A DNA stretch of 64,000 nucleotides from Rhodosorus marinus (lineage: Eukaryota > Rhodophyta > Stylonematophyceae > Stylonematales > Stylonemataceae). The DNA lies in NCBI GenBank assembly GCA_029953675.1, contig JAMWBK010000005.1, positions 558,001 to 622,000 of the forward strand. The letters are read 5' to 3'. This document shows, one piece after another, positions 45,932 through 57,900 of the stretch (positions within the stretch are counted from its first letter, which is position 1; each line of letters starts with the position of its first letter). Below the pieces are notes generated by a model, which was given only the letters and a program-made list of their open reading frames with translations, had not been told where the DNA came from and searched no databases. The position numbers and the translations under genes are program-made.

Positions 45932-46146
45932 ATTAAATTTCTTATAAGCCAATATTTATGAATAATTAGGACAGATGTTTTTATATCATTTGTTTAACTA
46001 GACCGTTCTTCCTTTTAATTTAATAGAAAGATGCAGTCCCCTCTCAACTTTTACGTTAATACAATATATTTCACCGAAAATTAAATTTCATATAAGCCAA
46101 TACTCATGAATCATTAGGACAGGTGTTTTTATATTATTTGTTTATT
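45932..46146. repeat. A+T-rich direct repeat, two ~65-bp copies
   Basis: The block TTAAATTTCTTATAAGCCAA... at about 45932-45996 recurs at about 46081-46146 with roughly 88% identity by eye, including TATAAGCCAATA, ATGAAT, ATTAGGACAG and TGTTTTTATAT. Copies are about 149 bp apart. Confidence 0.75.
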
Positions 46147-46610
46147 ATATGTATCGAATTAGTTTGGTTTTTATTAAATATTTATAGGTTTGATGAATAA
46201 TTTATGGAATATGAGCGTTTAATTTTAGGATACAATATTTTAATACGTTTTCATTGGATAAATTATTGATTGAGAGGGGGTTCACGGTCCGTGGAAATAT
46301 CTTTTATTCTAATTTCAAGGGCGATTTAGTGTTTGTGGAAAAGAACTAGATAAATACAGGAATGTTGAGCAGTGGAAAGGAATGAAAATGAGGATACAGC
46401 TGTCTTATTTGTTGTTGATTTTGGTAATATTTATTCCCCGCTTTTTTTAAAAAGATAAAAAGGTATTTTGTTCATACATGAAATATGGTATTTTTGTGGA
46501 TCTGTCGAATACTTTTGTATTTGATAAATTACTAAGATCTTCGCAAATGGTGGGTTGTGTGGCAACTTGGGAGTCGAGAGGAGGTTGGTAGCCGAAAACT
46601 AATTGCGAGA

Positions 46611-46635
46611 GGTAATCCGGGTTCCCCGGATTACC
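46611..46635. other. perfect 10-bp hairpin
   Basis: GGTAATCCGG, loop GTTCC, CCGGATTACC. The stem is perfect and G+C-balanced in an otherwise A+T-rich spacer. Function unknown; no T-tract follows. Confidence 0.6.
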
Positions 46636-47119
46636 TCCAGACGATGCCTATCAACCTGTCTGGAGTCTTCCTCCTCAAATTTTTAGTATTTTTCCCCGCC
46701 TGGATTCCTGGTACTTCTCACTATCGATTGCACTATGGTGAGTTGCTGCAGCAGATGCCGCACAGCTTTGTATGCGGGAGAAGCTGTGCATAACCTGGTG
46801 CATGGACTGAGAGCCGCTGGGTTGTTTTCAGGGTTTCGACATTTTCAGCTGTATAGGGGTTGGCTTGCGAGTCAGGAGCTTGGGCACGTAGAATACATGC
46901 GGTTAAACGCATTTTCTCAATGACCCGTACGAGCGTGCAGAAGAGCGCGTTTCCGTGAGCAGGGTGCTTACTTTGGCTGTCTTGGAGTTTAGCTTCTCGA
47001 GGTGCAAGCTACGTTTTATTAAATACGAAAGCCCTCCAATTTCGCAACGGAACAACCTTCCTCCACAAATAATTACAAATAAAACAAACCATAGATACTG
47101 TCCAGCTCCCAACCGATCA

Positions 47120-48019
47120 TCAACAACGCCTGGACTCAGTCTGCAATCCCGGTCGCACTGCCAGTCCCATCGAAGCGTCAATCACAGCACCATGGAACAT
47201 CTTTGAAGCTGGACTTGTTGACAAATAGAAAATGTTCTCTGCGACATGTGTCGGGGAAATGAGGACTCCTTTAGGCATACCCGCAATAAAGCTATCCGGA
47301 TCGTCGAGTTGGCTCAGTGTACTCTTCTGGAACATTTCAGTCTCAGTCGCTCCAGGTGAAATACAGAAAATATCTACATTACTGTGTACGTTATCGGCGG
47401 CAAGATGCTTGGAAAGATAAGCAACTGCAGCCTTTGACATTAGATCCGCGGCGTGATACTCGGGGAAGACCGCGGCTGATCCTCCACCAACAGAACCGAC
47501 GAAGACAACAACTGTTCTTTCCTCCTGTTTCCGCAACGGAATGAGACCACGGCTCACCCACAAGGGTCCCAACGAATTCACTCTCATTAAAGCCGTATCC
47601 TTCTCAAACTCAGTTGCACCCTCTCCACAGTATGAGTCTACGGTCGCAGACCCCAGGGCTGCGTTGTTAATAATAACATCCACGTGAGGCACTTCAGCGT
47701 CCTCCAACCAAACTTTGGTCTCAGCAACAAACTCGCTAACGCTCTTTTCGTCACCCTGGTCTAGTCGAACCGCCGTCACGTGCACATATTTACTTTTCAA
47801 AGCAGCCACCCCGTCGAGGTTCCTTAGATAAGTAAACAAAACCCTATGCCCTTCCCGCGCGAATTCCTCGACAATGGCCTTTCCAATCCCCGAGCTTCCA
47901 CCAGTGACCACAACATTCAACCTTCTCGCAAAAACCATCGACTCCGGTGTGTCCGGACCTCTCGAGGACAATCTCGAGGAAAAACTCGATGTACTCGCGA
48001 GATCTAGTCGCTCATTCAT
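47120..48019 (-). CDS. short-chain dehydrogenase/reductase, atypical active site
   Basis: This is a single-exon, about 299-residue SDR. ATG 48019 follows a long non-ATG-initiated open stretch. The cofactor loop is NVVVTGGSSGIGKAIVEEFA, with the NNAA motif in VDVIINNAALGSA and a Ser in VVVFVGSVGGGS. In the usual Tyr-x3-Lys position the sequence reads ADLMSKAAVAYL, so the catalytic Tyr is replaced by Asp; a Tyr is four residues further upstream (PEYHAADLMSK). The Ser-rich leader (DLASTSSFSSRLSSRGPD) may be a transit peptide. The C-terminal ISPGATETEM segment is normal. Substrate unknown; reduced or altered activity is possible. Confidence 0.85.
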   Translation of the reverse strand: MNERLDLASTSSFSSRLSSRGPDTPESMVFARRLNVVVTGGSSGIGKAIVEEFAREGHRVLFTYLRNLDGVAALKSKYVHVTAVRLDQGDEKSVSEFVAETKVWLEDAEVPHVDVIINNAALGSATVDSYCGEGATEFEKDTALMRVNSLGPLWVSRGLIPLRKQEERTVVVFVGSVGGGSAAVFPEYHAADLMSKAAVAYLSKHLAADNVHSNVDIFCISPGATETEMFQKSTLSQLDDPDSFIAGMPKGVLISPTHVAENIFYLSTSPASKMFHGAVIDASMGLAVRPGLQTESRRC

Positions 48020-51000
48020 CTTCAACCAAACCCAATTCCCAAACCAGACGATAACTTCAAAAGCCCTCCCCAACGTGTTTATACAACGCAGCACCACGGA
48101 ACACCCAAAAGCAAAACTCCGAAAACAACAATGTCCTACAATGTAACTCCACTCGACACCCAAAAGCGAAAAACTCGTAAAAACAAGTGCCCTCACTCAA
48201 GAAAGGATATTATGCCCTCCTTACCACAGGTCATCTCAGGTACTCCACCTTTCTCACTCCTCCCCCACAACCCCTCCTTCCTATTTCGGAACTGAAGACC
48301 TGCTTATAGACTCTTTCGTCCAAGCCCTCCTTTCTGACAATTTATCTGTCCTTTTCTTCCTTTTTTTCCGCGACACAAGTCAAACAGGAAACTCTCCTCC
48401 GTTTCCTCTTGCAAGGAACAAGCAAAAAAAAAAAAATAATATATTGAAATTGAACCATTCGGATTTGGGAGAAAAAATTTGTGTAATTGTGTACCATTTC
48501 CATATAAAAACAAATATAAAAAAGGAAAATGGCAGAGCATTATTAAAGACAGCAAATGGGCTACACTTTTCCTGAAGACGAGACAGAAAAAGGGGGGGGG
48601 TTGAGGGGGTTAGGTGTTTTCGGTCGTTGGGAGAAAGCTACTAAATGAGTTTTGTTTTTAGCACGCTATGGCTTCTTTTCATGGGAATCGTGTTCCACCC
48701 GCTTTACCCCTTGTTTGAAGCGAATATCAATATATAGAAGTACAAAACTAAATTTTGAACGTGGTTAATATCATGCCAACTATTCGCCAAAACAGTTGGT
48801 ACTTACAAAAAACTTTTTAAAAACAACAAAAGCTTTTATCCGGGAAAAATAAGTTTTCTTTCACCTACACTGGACGGGGATTATTTGCCCACAATTTTTC
48901 CTGTGTTTTCGAAAAAATAGGTCCAACAATGAAGAAACAATTGGCCGACCACCAAAGAGCTCGTTGGGGGGGGGGAGGGAGGGCTTGGGCGGCCTTCCAA
49001 ACAAACTTCTCTAGATAATGCATTGCAACTGAATTTAGAAGATAAAAGGAGCCTATATTTCTTAAATTAGACTATTTAAGAACAAGAATTCTATATCTGT
49101 TCATGTCAGATACAGTTCCTGACAAGTCCAACCGAAGACGGCAACCGATGCCGTCAAATGAAACTCTTCTCAAAAACCAAAATAAATCGTTCTTACTTCG
49201 CCATTTTGTTTCGGTAATCCAATCAACTATCGCGGATATGACGTAGGTTGTCCCGATGATATAAAACCTAAGGGAATACTACTTTTAACCGAGGACGTCT
49301 AAAGTCCCTACCTCCACTCCTGTGTGGCTATCTGAAAAAGTGAATATTACATGTGATGGCTCCAGACCCTGACACTCTTCTTTTCGTCCATATTACGATC
49401 AGTAGTTCAATTGATGTGGGGGGGGGGGAGAGGGTTCATTGGGCACGTCAATGAATTTTGTTACTATTTTTGTTTGGTTTTATTAAGTTTTTCGGTTCAC
49501 GAACAGGAAGCTTTGGCCAAGAAAAAATACCCCCCTAAAACTTTCCCGTCGGTCCTTCTTTCATGGAGGGGGTGCATTAATGACCTCTGTTTGTTTTGTT
49601 TTGGCCTTCTTTCCCACTGCGTCCAAAAGCCTTTTTTTTATTGAATTTGTTTTATGAAAACGGCCGATTAACTGGCGTTGTATCCATTAGCGAAAACAAG
49701 ACCTTACGGAAGAGAGTGGACTCGGAGATTGGTGTTCTAAAAAAGGGGGGGAAATGGGGTTCATCAGAATAATTTTTTTTGTTGGAATGGGCAGTTCTAT
49801 TGCGCAAGCGGTGACGAAGAGGTGTGGAGGGGGGGGAGGGGGGGAGGGGACAATTCAACGTAGTGCCTCATTTCGAGAAAACTACTACTACTAAAGAAGT
49901 TTTCTTTTCAGCCCACTGTAGAAAGCTGTATACGGGCATGAACGTATCATTTTCCCCCTACCCATCAACAAGAGTAAGCCTCCCTCTGGTTGTGAACAGG
50001 AAGTGTGTCCGCTGTGATTGCTTTGGAAGGTATTTGGCTTGTCGATAGGAAAAAGTTCTCCTCGGCGTGACTGTATATGTCTCTTTTCGCCAAGCAAAGC
50101 GAAAAATTGCTTTGAAATCGAGGTGGTTGAAAGGCCTGCCACCCGCTTGTACGCCTTGGTCCGCTTGCCAAAGTCCTGAGCACGTAGCCTATTTCCATCT
50201 ACGTGTTTCCTCTGCAAGCGATGGGCTCTCTCTCTCTCTTGAACGAGACCACTCAACGGGCAAGTGTTTCTTGAATTCTTTCTTCTTCGAGGCCGAGCGA
50301 AGCGCATCAATACGGCAAGAGTGTGAGTTGAGTGTGGGAGAGTTGCTAGGTTTTGAATAACTCTTTTAACTTGTGAAGCGAAAATTATCCTTGTAGTGTT
50401 TGAGGGAATGATGCGCCCGCTCACTGTCAGGTTACACTTGCTCATACAGAAGATGGGGAATCCTGAAATCTCGATTCGAAACAACTGCTCCTGAGGAAGC
50501 GCGAGTTTGCGTAAGGGGAAAGAAAGTCAAATACTGAGGGAATGACCCAGGACAGCAGGACCGAGGACCAAGGACCCCCCTCTCCCCTCCCCCCCCCCGC
50601 CCGGATTCCGGCCCCCAGCATCTGCCACAAATGGCAAAGGGGCATCGATTTGGGAAAACGGCCGTCAAGCCGTCCAGCTAATGCCATATAGTAGTTGCGG
50701 TGTGCAGGTTTCCATGATTGGCTGCTTTGACGCAGGTCCATAGGTAAGTTTGCAAGATGGAGCGACCGCCCTGATCGTCGTTGCCTAGAGTGAACAAAAC
50801 TTGACAGTACCAACACGGGCCACCCCTCCCTTCCTAGTGCACCTCATTCGGGGATTTCAACCCCCGATTAAAACAACCCATCCGATGACGGGAAGTTGAA
50901 CGAAGCTCCGCTGATTTGCCTATTAAATTGAATAAGCGAACGTCGCAAAACTTCAAGTTGAGGAATGGAGCGGCCACTGTGGAGGAGTTGGGCTAAACAA

Positions 51001-53860
51001 CCCTGTCCACCTTCCCTCGACCGAAAGAAATCAATATCGTCCATTTTCGTTTTCCTCATCTATTCGAGTAAATTGAATACGTACTAAAATAATCAAAAAA
51101 ATCAAATTCAGCTTCCAGAGACATGTCCTAGTAAACCACTCAAAAAAACGGAATTTAAATCTACCAAAGGAATTTTTCTGACCTCATTGTCGTGTTTTGT
51201 GTAAATCGCTTTTCATGGCCATGAGAATTCTTCGTTCAAAACGGAACATTGGGAATGCTTGCTGAGATAAGAAGGAGAGCTACTGGTTGAAGACAAAAAA
51301 ACAATTATTTTTATCTCGACTTTCTAAAGGGGATGTTCTAGTTGTGAACAATACAATACGGAGGGAGGGGGGGTGGCATTGTAAACCCCTGAGATGCCGT
51401 ACCCGTGAATTCCGAGGTTCGAATTTATGTATAATTTAGTAAGTTTTCGTATCTTAATGAGATATTTAATAGGGGCGGGGGAAGTGAGTATTGTAAAAGC
51501 AGTACTATTCAGTATTATTATTGAAAAATTGGGTTTGAGACTATTGAGCCGCGGTAAAACTTTGGCAGTGTTCGCACCCGGCGCTTTTGGGCGCCATTCG
51601 GGGGGTGGCTTTTCGTTGACACTGCCTTCGCTGCCGCTCTTGGCTGTAATCAATTGGGACGCGATTGGAATCAACTCGAATAGGGCTTTAGTTGGGTACT
51701 CGAAGAGGAAGCGCAATTGATTCGTCTACTATATAGAAGAAGAGAGTGGCGCTAAGCTGTGAGTCCATGAATGCAGGGGTCATCTTGCAAAGTTTCCGCG
51801 TAAGCTTTTCCCTAGATAGTAGTAGCACTAGAGATACGCTGCAGTAGGCAGCTGCCCAGTAAAGTTTACGGTTACCGTGACGGTCTTGCAAATCGTAGGG
51901 ACGGAAGGAATAGCGAAGCACGGGCGACACTAAACCGGTCCTTATGGAAAGGGAATGCACTACTTGCCAAGCAGGCGCGCCGAATTGACGAAGTGAACGA
52001 TGAAGGGGGATCATCCCTGTAGTAGAACATAGCAACACAACCCGTTAGGGGTTTTTTAGCGCGTACATAGACTCCTTATTTCCTCCTGACGGGCTCCACT
52101 AGGGGGTCCTATAGTAAAGCGTTCAGGGTTACCTTGACGGTCTAGCAAATCGTAAGGACGGGAGGAATAGTAAATTTATTTATGCGAAACGGGGTAACCC
52201 TTTGCGTGTACCCACTTCTCGATTTACGGAGATATGGCAACGTATCAGGCCGAGGAAGAGAAAAACCTCAAGAAAGAGAGAAAAGGAGTTGGAAAGTGCG
52301 TGGAGACAGATCGCGCTTGTGAGGCGCTGGCGCAGTTTTTATAGGTCACAAGGACATTGTGGCGGCGTTGCTGAATCCTCGATGAAAATCGTGTGGAGTA
52401 AGCAATCCCTTCATATCCCAAAAAGCCATCCGAGCATTGAAAAGTTAGACAAATGCCCCATATCTAAGATGGGCTGCGGCATACCACAACCGCCCCCGCT
52501 TGACGTGGGAGTTGGTTTGGTTGCAGAAGGAAGGTGAGCAGCTCGCCGGGCTGGGCCTTGAGAAAAGCTGTTGCTTCTCAAGGAGGTCCAGCTCTGCACT
52601 GAGTTCCAGCTCAGATATGCATGCTCCACGAAGTTTTATCATATCGCATTGGGGCTGATCGCTTCAACGAGGCACGCCTTATTGAGCCCCAGGCCCACTT
52701 TACCATATCACATCCCCACTCGCGGCCGGTCATATTCGATTCTGATTTTGAAAACCATCGCTACCGCTGCTTGCGCTACAAGATGCGTCCCAAAAAATAC
52801 AATCCATCTGGGACCTCAACACAGGCCGATTATCAGGACTTACTCGCAACGGAAGATTTCACCGGCGCGTTTTTTCACAGTGACCCGTTCATTCCAAAGT
52901 TTGCAAAAGGTCAAGGGATTGATCCTGAGAACGAACTCATTTGCATTGATAACAAGGCTCATTGATCTCTTTTTGAATAAGGTCGCTCACCTGTTCGTCG
53001 GTCTAGCGGATGATGGGACTACCGGATGATCCTGTAAGGAACGGGTCAATGCGTTGCATTCCCAAATCCCCTGGTCACCCCTTGCTGGAAAGGTCCTAGG
53101 GTAACTCGTGACGGCAGAAGTAGTCCATTTTCTGAATCTCGCAACGCAAACGCAGACTATGACGTCTCAATTACTTACTTTACGGAGCTTCGCAGTCCCT
53201 GGCGTTCTTCTCAGGCATGTGTGATCAACTCTATGTGATCACCGTGAGCGTTAAGTGCTGAGCCTTTAAAGAATTTAGGTCGTCAAATACAGCAGGAATC
53301 CAGAGGCGTGATGCTCTCGACGACTACCAGCTACGTCTGAGGTCGCGAACGGGCTGGATGCCGGGTTCAACAGGGTTTGGGACTTAACCAAAGACACATA
53401 GTCCGATCAAGGACCTGTACTACCGGCGCGTTTGGAAATCACAAATCCATCCTGCCCTGTAAAGGCGCGTGGAAAAGGACGTGCGTCTTGATCTGCGAAA
53501 GTGCAGTTCAGTCGGACATCTTCGCGGTACACCGGCAAGTTAGCCTTGGCTGCACCCTGGAACATCAAGCTGACCGCATTTCGGGCCGATGAGGTCCCAT
53601 ATTAATTCCAATCTGGCTACGCACTCTGGACTAGGCACGTATACTGATCCCCAGTACCAACAGGGTCAAGAGACCGCGCTCTATCTTGCGAGATTAGGTG
53701 ATTGCCGATTATCACATGCTCTGGATGCGTCTCAATGGCCATCGTCAAAATATCCTGCGGGCCACAAAGCTTCTCTCACTAACCTTTAATATCATAAATA
53801 ATGGCTATCCACATCATGCGAGTTCTTCACATAGTCCCGCGTTTCGGTCTTATGCACGTT
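48020..53860. other. 5.8-kb gene-poor interval
   Basis: No gene could be supported. It includes the SDR 5' flank (to about 48300), A+T-rich sequence (48420-49320), scattered poly-G runs (48591, 48967, 49417, 49827 and, on the minus strand, 50590), an organelle-like open stretch at 51324-51720, a direct repeat at 51861-52174, and mid-GC sequence to 53860. ORFs at 52202-52537 and 52621-52965 have no recognised domain. Confidence 0.5.
51861..52174. repeat. direct repeat, two ~58-bp copies
   Basis: AAAGTTTACGGTTACCGTGA... at 51861-51917 recurs at 52116-52174 (GTTACC-TGACGGTCT-GCAAATCGTA-GGACGG-AGGAATAG shared), 255 bp apart. Identity is roughly 80%. Confidence 0.7.
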
Positions 53861-54922
53861 TCAGGGTCGGTTTGGGAGTGCCATTACTTTTGCTAATTTC
53901 TTCCTCTCCATTTTTGCCAGTTTCGCACCGTACGATAGTCCGATGTACCCCGCAATATTGTTCGCTAAGTTCAAACTGTCAGCTTCAACACCTCTCTGCT
54001 CAGTATCAAAAAATGATACAACACCTTCGCATTTCCCTGAAACTGCGACTGGAACAGCAAATCCAGTTTGGATACCGTAGCGTGTTGCAGTGCCCGCGCG
54101 AATAAAAACTTCAGGGTTGCTTAGGTTGGTCAGGGTCTCTGCCGCCATGGACTTGTAGACCCTGCCGATGAGCCCCACTCCAGGTTCGAAGCTCACCTTT
54201 CGGCTCGTCTCCTTGAAAAGCTCAACTGAAGAGTAGCCGTTGTCGAAATCAGCACCAATATGCGCACCCTTCAACCTCAATCGCATCACCGAGTCAGTCC
54301 TCGTTACCGAAGTAAGCCACACCTCGGCATACTTCCATCGACGCTTCTTGCACACAAGTTTCATCATTGGGCAAAGAGCCGTGAAGAGACAGTCGGACTG
54401 CTGAACAACTCTGTCCACCCAGGAGAGCATGTTCTTGTGCGAGCTCAGAGCAACTTCCATGTCAAGCGTAATCACCGCCTGCTTGTACTCGCGAATTAGC
54501 CTAAGCGAAGTTTGTAAAATCCTGGACTTCGATTGAGGCTTAGTCGCCGTCTCGGAATCCAACGTCACAACAAGGTCCGTCAATTCCTTGAATTTGTTCC
54601 CTACATTTGCGCGATACTTCCGGGAGTGCTCCTTATGCGCCTGTTTTCTTCCAATCGGCTCGTCGCTGACAGCACTCTGTTCCTCGTCCCTAAGCCTCTT
54701 CTGCCCAATAGCTTCCTTTGAATCATCGCCACTCCCCCTGGAGGGATCACTGTCCGCGAGCAATTGCTCAACATCTGAGTTGGCATACTCAAAGTTGTTC
54801 ACCTCCAAAAACAGCGCCCGCGGATCTTGCCATTCGTTCTTGCTAGGAGCACTCTGTTCCGGAGTCTTTTCCGCGGTCGCGAAACTTACCAGCTCCATAT
54901 CGCCGAAGATTGGTTCGAACAT
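53861..54922 (-). CDS. bHLH transcription factor with C-terminal GAF-like domain
   Basis: Single-exon gene of about 353 residues from ATG 54922. The N-terminus is acidic. A basic helix-loop-helix follows, approximately residues 95-165: QAHKEHSRKYRANVGNKFKE for the basic region and helix 1, and SKSRILQTSLRLIREYKQAV for helix 2. The C-terminal half reads as a GAF-like sensor: RWKYAEVWLTSV, then FEPGVGLIGRVYKS and TGFAVPVAVSGKCEGVVSFF. Plant bHLH-MYC_N domains are also GAF-like, but there the order is reversed. The ligand is unknown. An upstream exon is possible, because the frame stays open to 54961, where an AG precedes it. Confidence 0.75.
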   Translation of the reverse strand: MFEPIFGDMELVSFATAEKTPEQSAPSKNEWQDPRALFLEVNNFEYANSDVEQLLADSDPSRGSGDDSKEAIGQKRLRDEEQSAVSDEPIGRKQAHKEHSRKYRANVGNKFKELTDLVVTLDSETATKPQSKSRILQTSLRLIREYKQAVITLDMEVALSSHKNMLSWVDRVVQQSDCLFTALCPMMKLVCKKRRWKYAEVWLTSVTRTDSVMRLRLKGAHIGADFDNGYSSVELFKETSRKVSFEPGVGLIGRVYKSMAAETLTNLSNPEVFIRAGTATRYGIQTGFAVPVAVSGKCEGVVSFFDTEQRGVEADSLNLANNIAGYIGLSYGAKLAKMERKKLAKVMALPNRP

Positions 54923-57900
54923 CTTGTCCACGATTAGGTTAGCCACCTTTAAAGACTGCAAACCTCAACCGCACCTTCCGCAAAAACACACACGCGCACC
55001 AGGGGCAAGAGCACCGCAACCAAGCCAAACCAATCCCCCTCAATCTAAGCACTCACAAACCCTCCCAATAAAAAACGAAAACCCTCCCCAAACGCAAACC
55101 AAATCAACCCGGCCTAACACAAACCTTCAACAATCCTTCTCCTTCCCCAACCCTCCCAAAACATATATCATCCCACAGCAATTCTTCTCTCCGAGCTAAC
55201 TACCGCCCGCCTTCCTCCCTCCCAACCCCTTTCGCTGCATAAAGACTAAGTTGGCTCTCCACACTCAGCCCAGCAGCCCCATCCCATCCCTTCTCTTATA
55301 TTCCTCCACCGCCTCCCCCCCCCCGCCAACCCCTCCTCCTTACCCTACAAAAACGCCCAACAAATCTGTCCATCCCCACTCCCCCTACCCATCTCCAGTC
55401 GCTCTTTACCTTTCTCAACCATACCCTTTCCAAAACAACCCCACAAATTTCGAGCTCAGCTCCGCAAGAATTTCGCCTTTTTCGAAAAACAAATCCACCC
55501 ATCGACCCCCCTTGATTGTACAACTAAAATTGTCTCTAAATAGTGACATGAATGATAGCCCGGTAATATTGTATTTGCAATATTTTATAGCATTTTCGCA
55601 TGTAAGCATGGTGGTGGGGGTTAAACAGGACACAGAAGAAAACAAAAACGAAAAAGAGTCCTTTCCGACGAAGAAAGGCATGGTCGGAGAACATGGAAAA
55701 CGAGGAAAAGAAAATTATTCATAATACATATTCATATGCTGGTCAACGAAATAAAGTGATCTTCATATGGACACGTGCTTTAAATATGTTGGTGAAAAAG
55801 TTTACAGTCTGTCCTCATGAATATTTACCGCTTCTTGGTTGGTGGATGGCTTTTGTGGCGAGCGGGGATAAGGTTGGAGAGCGAGTATCTAACTAGTTTT
55901 GGTCATTGGTCTTAAAAAACAATAATTACGTTAATATTGTTGATGAAGTTTTACCAAATCAAATATATAGAATCTTAGAATTTGAAATATATCTAGATTT
56001 AGCCTACCATGCAGTTGTCGGCATATGAAGGAGAGAAAAAAAGGGGGGGCGGGGTGACCACGGAGGGGTACATGGTTCGATTTCCACCCCTTAACCTGAT
56101 GTTTGTAGTTTTGTTTATATTAGTCAATCTTCTTTCCATGCCATTTTCCGAAATGGAGGGGCAAATCGTCTGCCCCTTCCGTAGCTTTTCTCACCCTCTA
56201 TCGTTTTATATCTAATATTGGTGAAATATTAAAGAAATATTCTTGTGTGCGTTGGGGGGGGTAGTGAGGGGGAGCTGAATATCTTGTGCAGCTTTCTGGG
56301 CTACCAAAAAAAAAAAAGCTTTTAGGAAGGTGATATAAAATAAAAATAAACAGCGACTTTTTCGGCAATAACGTAACCGTGGGTCTAAAAACAGATACGA
56401 AAAAGACAAGTTTGAAAAAAAAAGGATAAATTCTGTGGCATTTGCTGAGTGTAAGATGAGTGTTTCTCGATGTTGGAGGTGTTGGCGTTTGATGTTTGGG
56501 CGGTGAAGTGCAGCACACTTGGCCGGTAGGGCAGTGCGCATAGCGGTGAGGGGGTTATGGAGCTTTTAGGTTTTTGGGGGATGACGTCTACGTATCCGTG
56601 TCCATAGCCCAACGTTTGCCAGCAGCTTAAGCTCCTGATACTGATTCCTTATAGTTGGGCAGCTCGCGCATTTGCAAGTTTGTACATCTTACCGGAGGCC
56701 CAGTAATCTGCTTTCTTTGTCACAATATCGTAAGGCCCCAGTTCAGCCTGAGGACGATTGATCTCCGCACTTTTTGGCGTGCATGCTCGGAACAAGATGC
56801 AACCACTTCTTGAGGACTAAAACTGACATCGCGAACTGACCCGATTGGGAAGAGAGTCAAAACTCGTGCTCGTGAATTGAAGAGCGAAGTCCGACGATCC
56901 TCTTTAGAACGATCCTACCCTCGGTCCTTGGTCTTGGGAATTTGTGTGAGAATGTCCCGCATCCTCCAGAAGCCAATACGCTAGCTCTGTATATCCACTT
57001 ATGGATCTTCGGAACTGGCTTCTTCCTTCTTGAAAATCAATCAGGTTTTTGGTAGAAATTCGGCCCAAATTTTTTCCTTGTACAGTGACTGTTAGAGCAG
57101 ACAGGCAGCGAGGATCAGGGCAGCTGATTGCCCGGCAAACGGTGGGGGGTCCACGCGGAAGATTCAGGCCCAAATTGCTTCTTGCCTCATCGCTTGGAAT
57201 TCTGATTAACAGCGGGTGGCTTAAGGTAGGGACTATGGGGGCTGCAAGGAGCAAGTCTAGCTAAGGAGGTTGTCCGTGGCTCCCTCGCGGCGAGCCCAAG
57301 CACATTGCAGGCTGTCGAATTTTGGAAGAGATAAACTGCGCTTAGTGAGCTGGTTTTTCCGTTTTGTTTGCACGTTGGTGACGGTTTCCAGTTTGTAGCG
57401 CATACTGCAGAGTTTTACGTATAGATTAGTTTATGGGGGAAATTTGGAAGTCTACGATCAGGAATTGCACATGCTGCATGATCTATTGAGGTGACTGAGG
57501 TGGTCATCAGCTTCATCTAGAACTTGGTCTTGGGGAGGAGCTTTTCGTGTTGGCTCACCACTTCGACACAATGTCAGCCCTCCGTAACGCCGTCCGACGA
57601 CGATTGCTACAAAAGTCGTGACCTTCCCCCGTGCAGTTTTCAGTAGTTTTCCGAAGTCCGCGTGCCGGGCATATCCCGCGCTCCGTCCACTTAGAAGGTT
57701 TGCTCAGCGGCAGGAACCTTTTGCTTCCTGCCTGCGGGGACGATTGACCCGTCTGCTACGGGTCAATCGTCCCCGCAAAAGCACCAGAACAAAGGAAAAT
57801 TATCCGTCCAGCTGCTTCCGGACAATGAGAGCGAGTTGTGGAGGCCGTTGCTTTAAGGCTTGTCCTGCTCAGATTTCCTGACGTGGAAATTGCGAGAAAC

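Larger units (their letters stand above)
45492..47119. other. intergenic: G/T-rich leader (coding strand) and A+T-rich block
   Basis: 45492-45780 is the 5' flank of the minus-strand gene and is C/A/T with almost no G on the plus strand. 45850-46550 is strongly A+T-rich and contains a ~65-bp direct repeat. A 10-bp perfect hairpin is at 46611-46635. Small frames at 46557-46923 lack recognised domains. Confidence 0.5.

Noticed and set aside
46735-46923. Possible LSD1-type zinc finger (CCSRCRTALYAGEAV)
   Set aside because: Only one Cys pair fits; the second C-x-x-C is missing and there is no supporting exon context.
52621-52965. Plus-strand 114-residue ORF
   Set aside because: Reads protein-like in places but no family recognised, no neighbouring exon and no conserved motif.
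56904-57264. Overlapping ORFs on both strands near 57 kb
   Set aside because: Neither strand shows recognised motifs, splice partners or strong codon bias.
57618-57881. Plus-strand 87-residue Arg/Cys-rich ORF
   Set aside because: It runs through the 20-bp hairpin, and its composition follows the hairpin arms; no domain seen.
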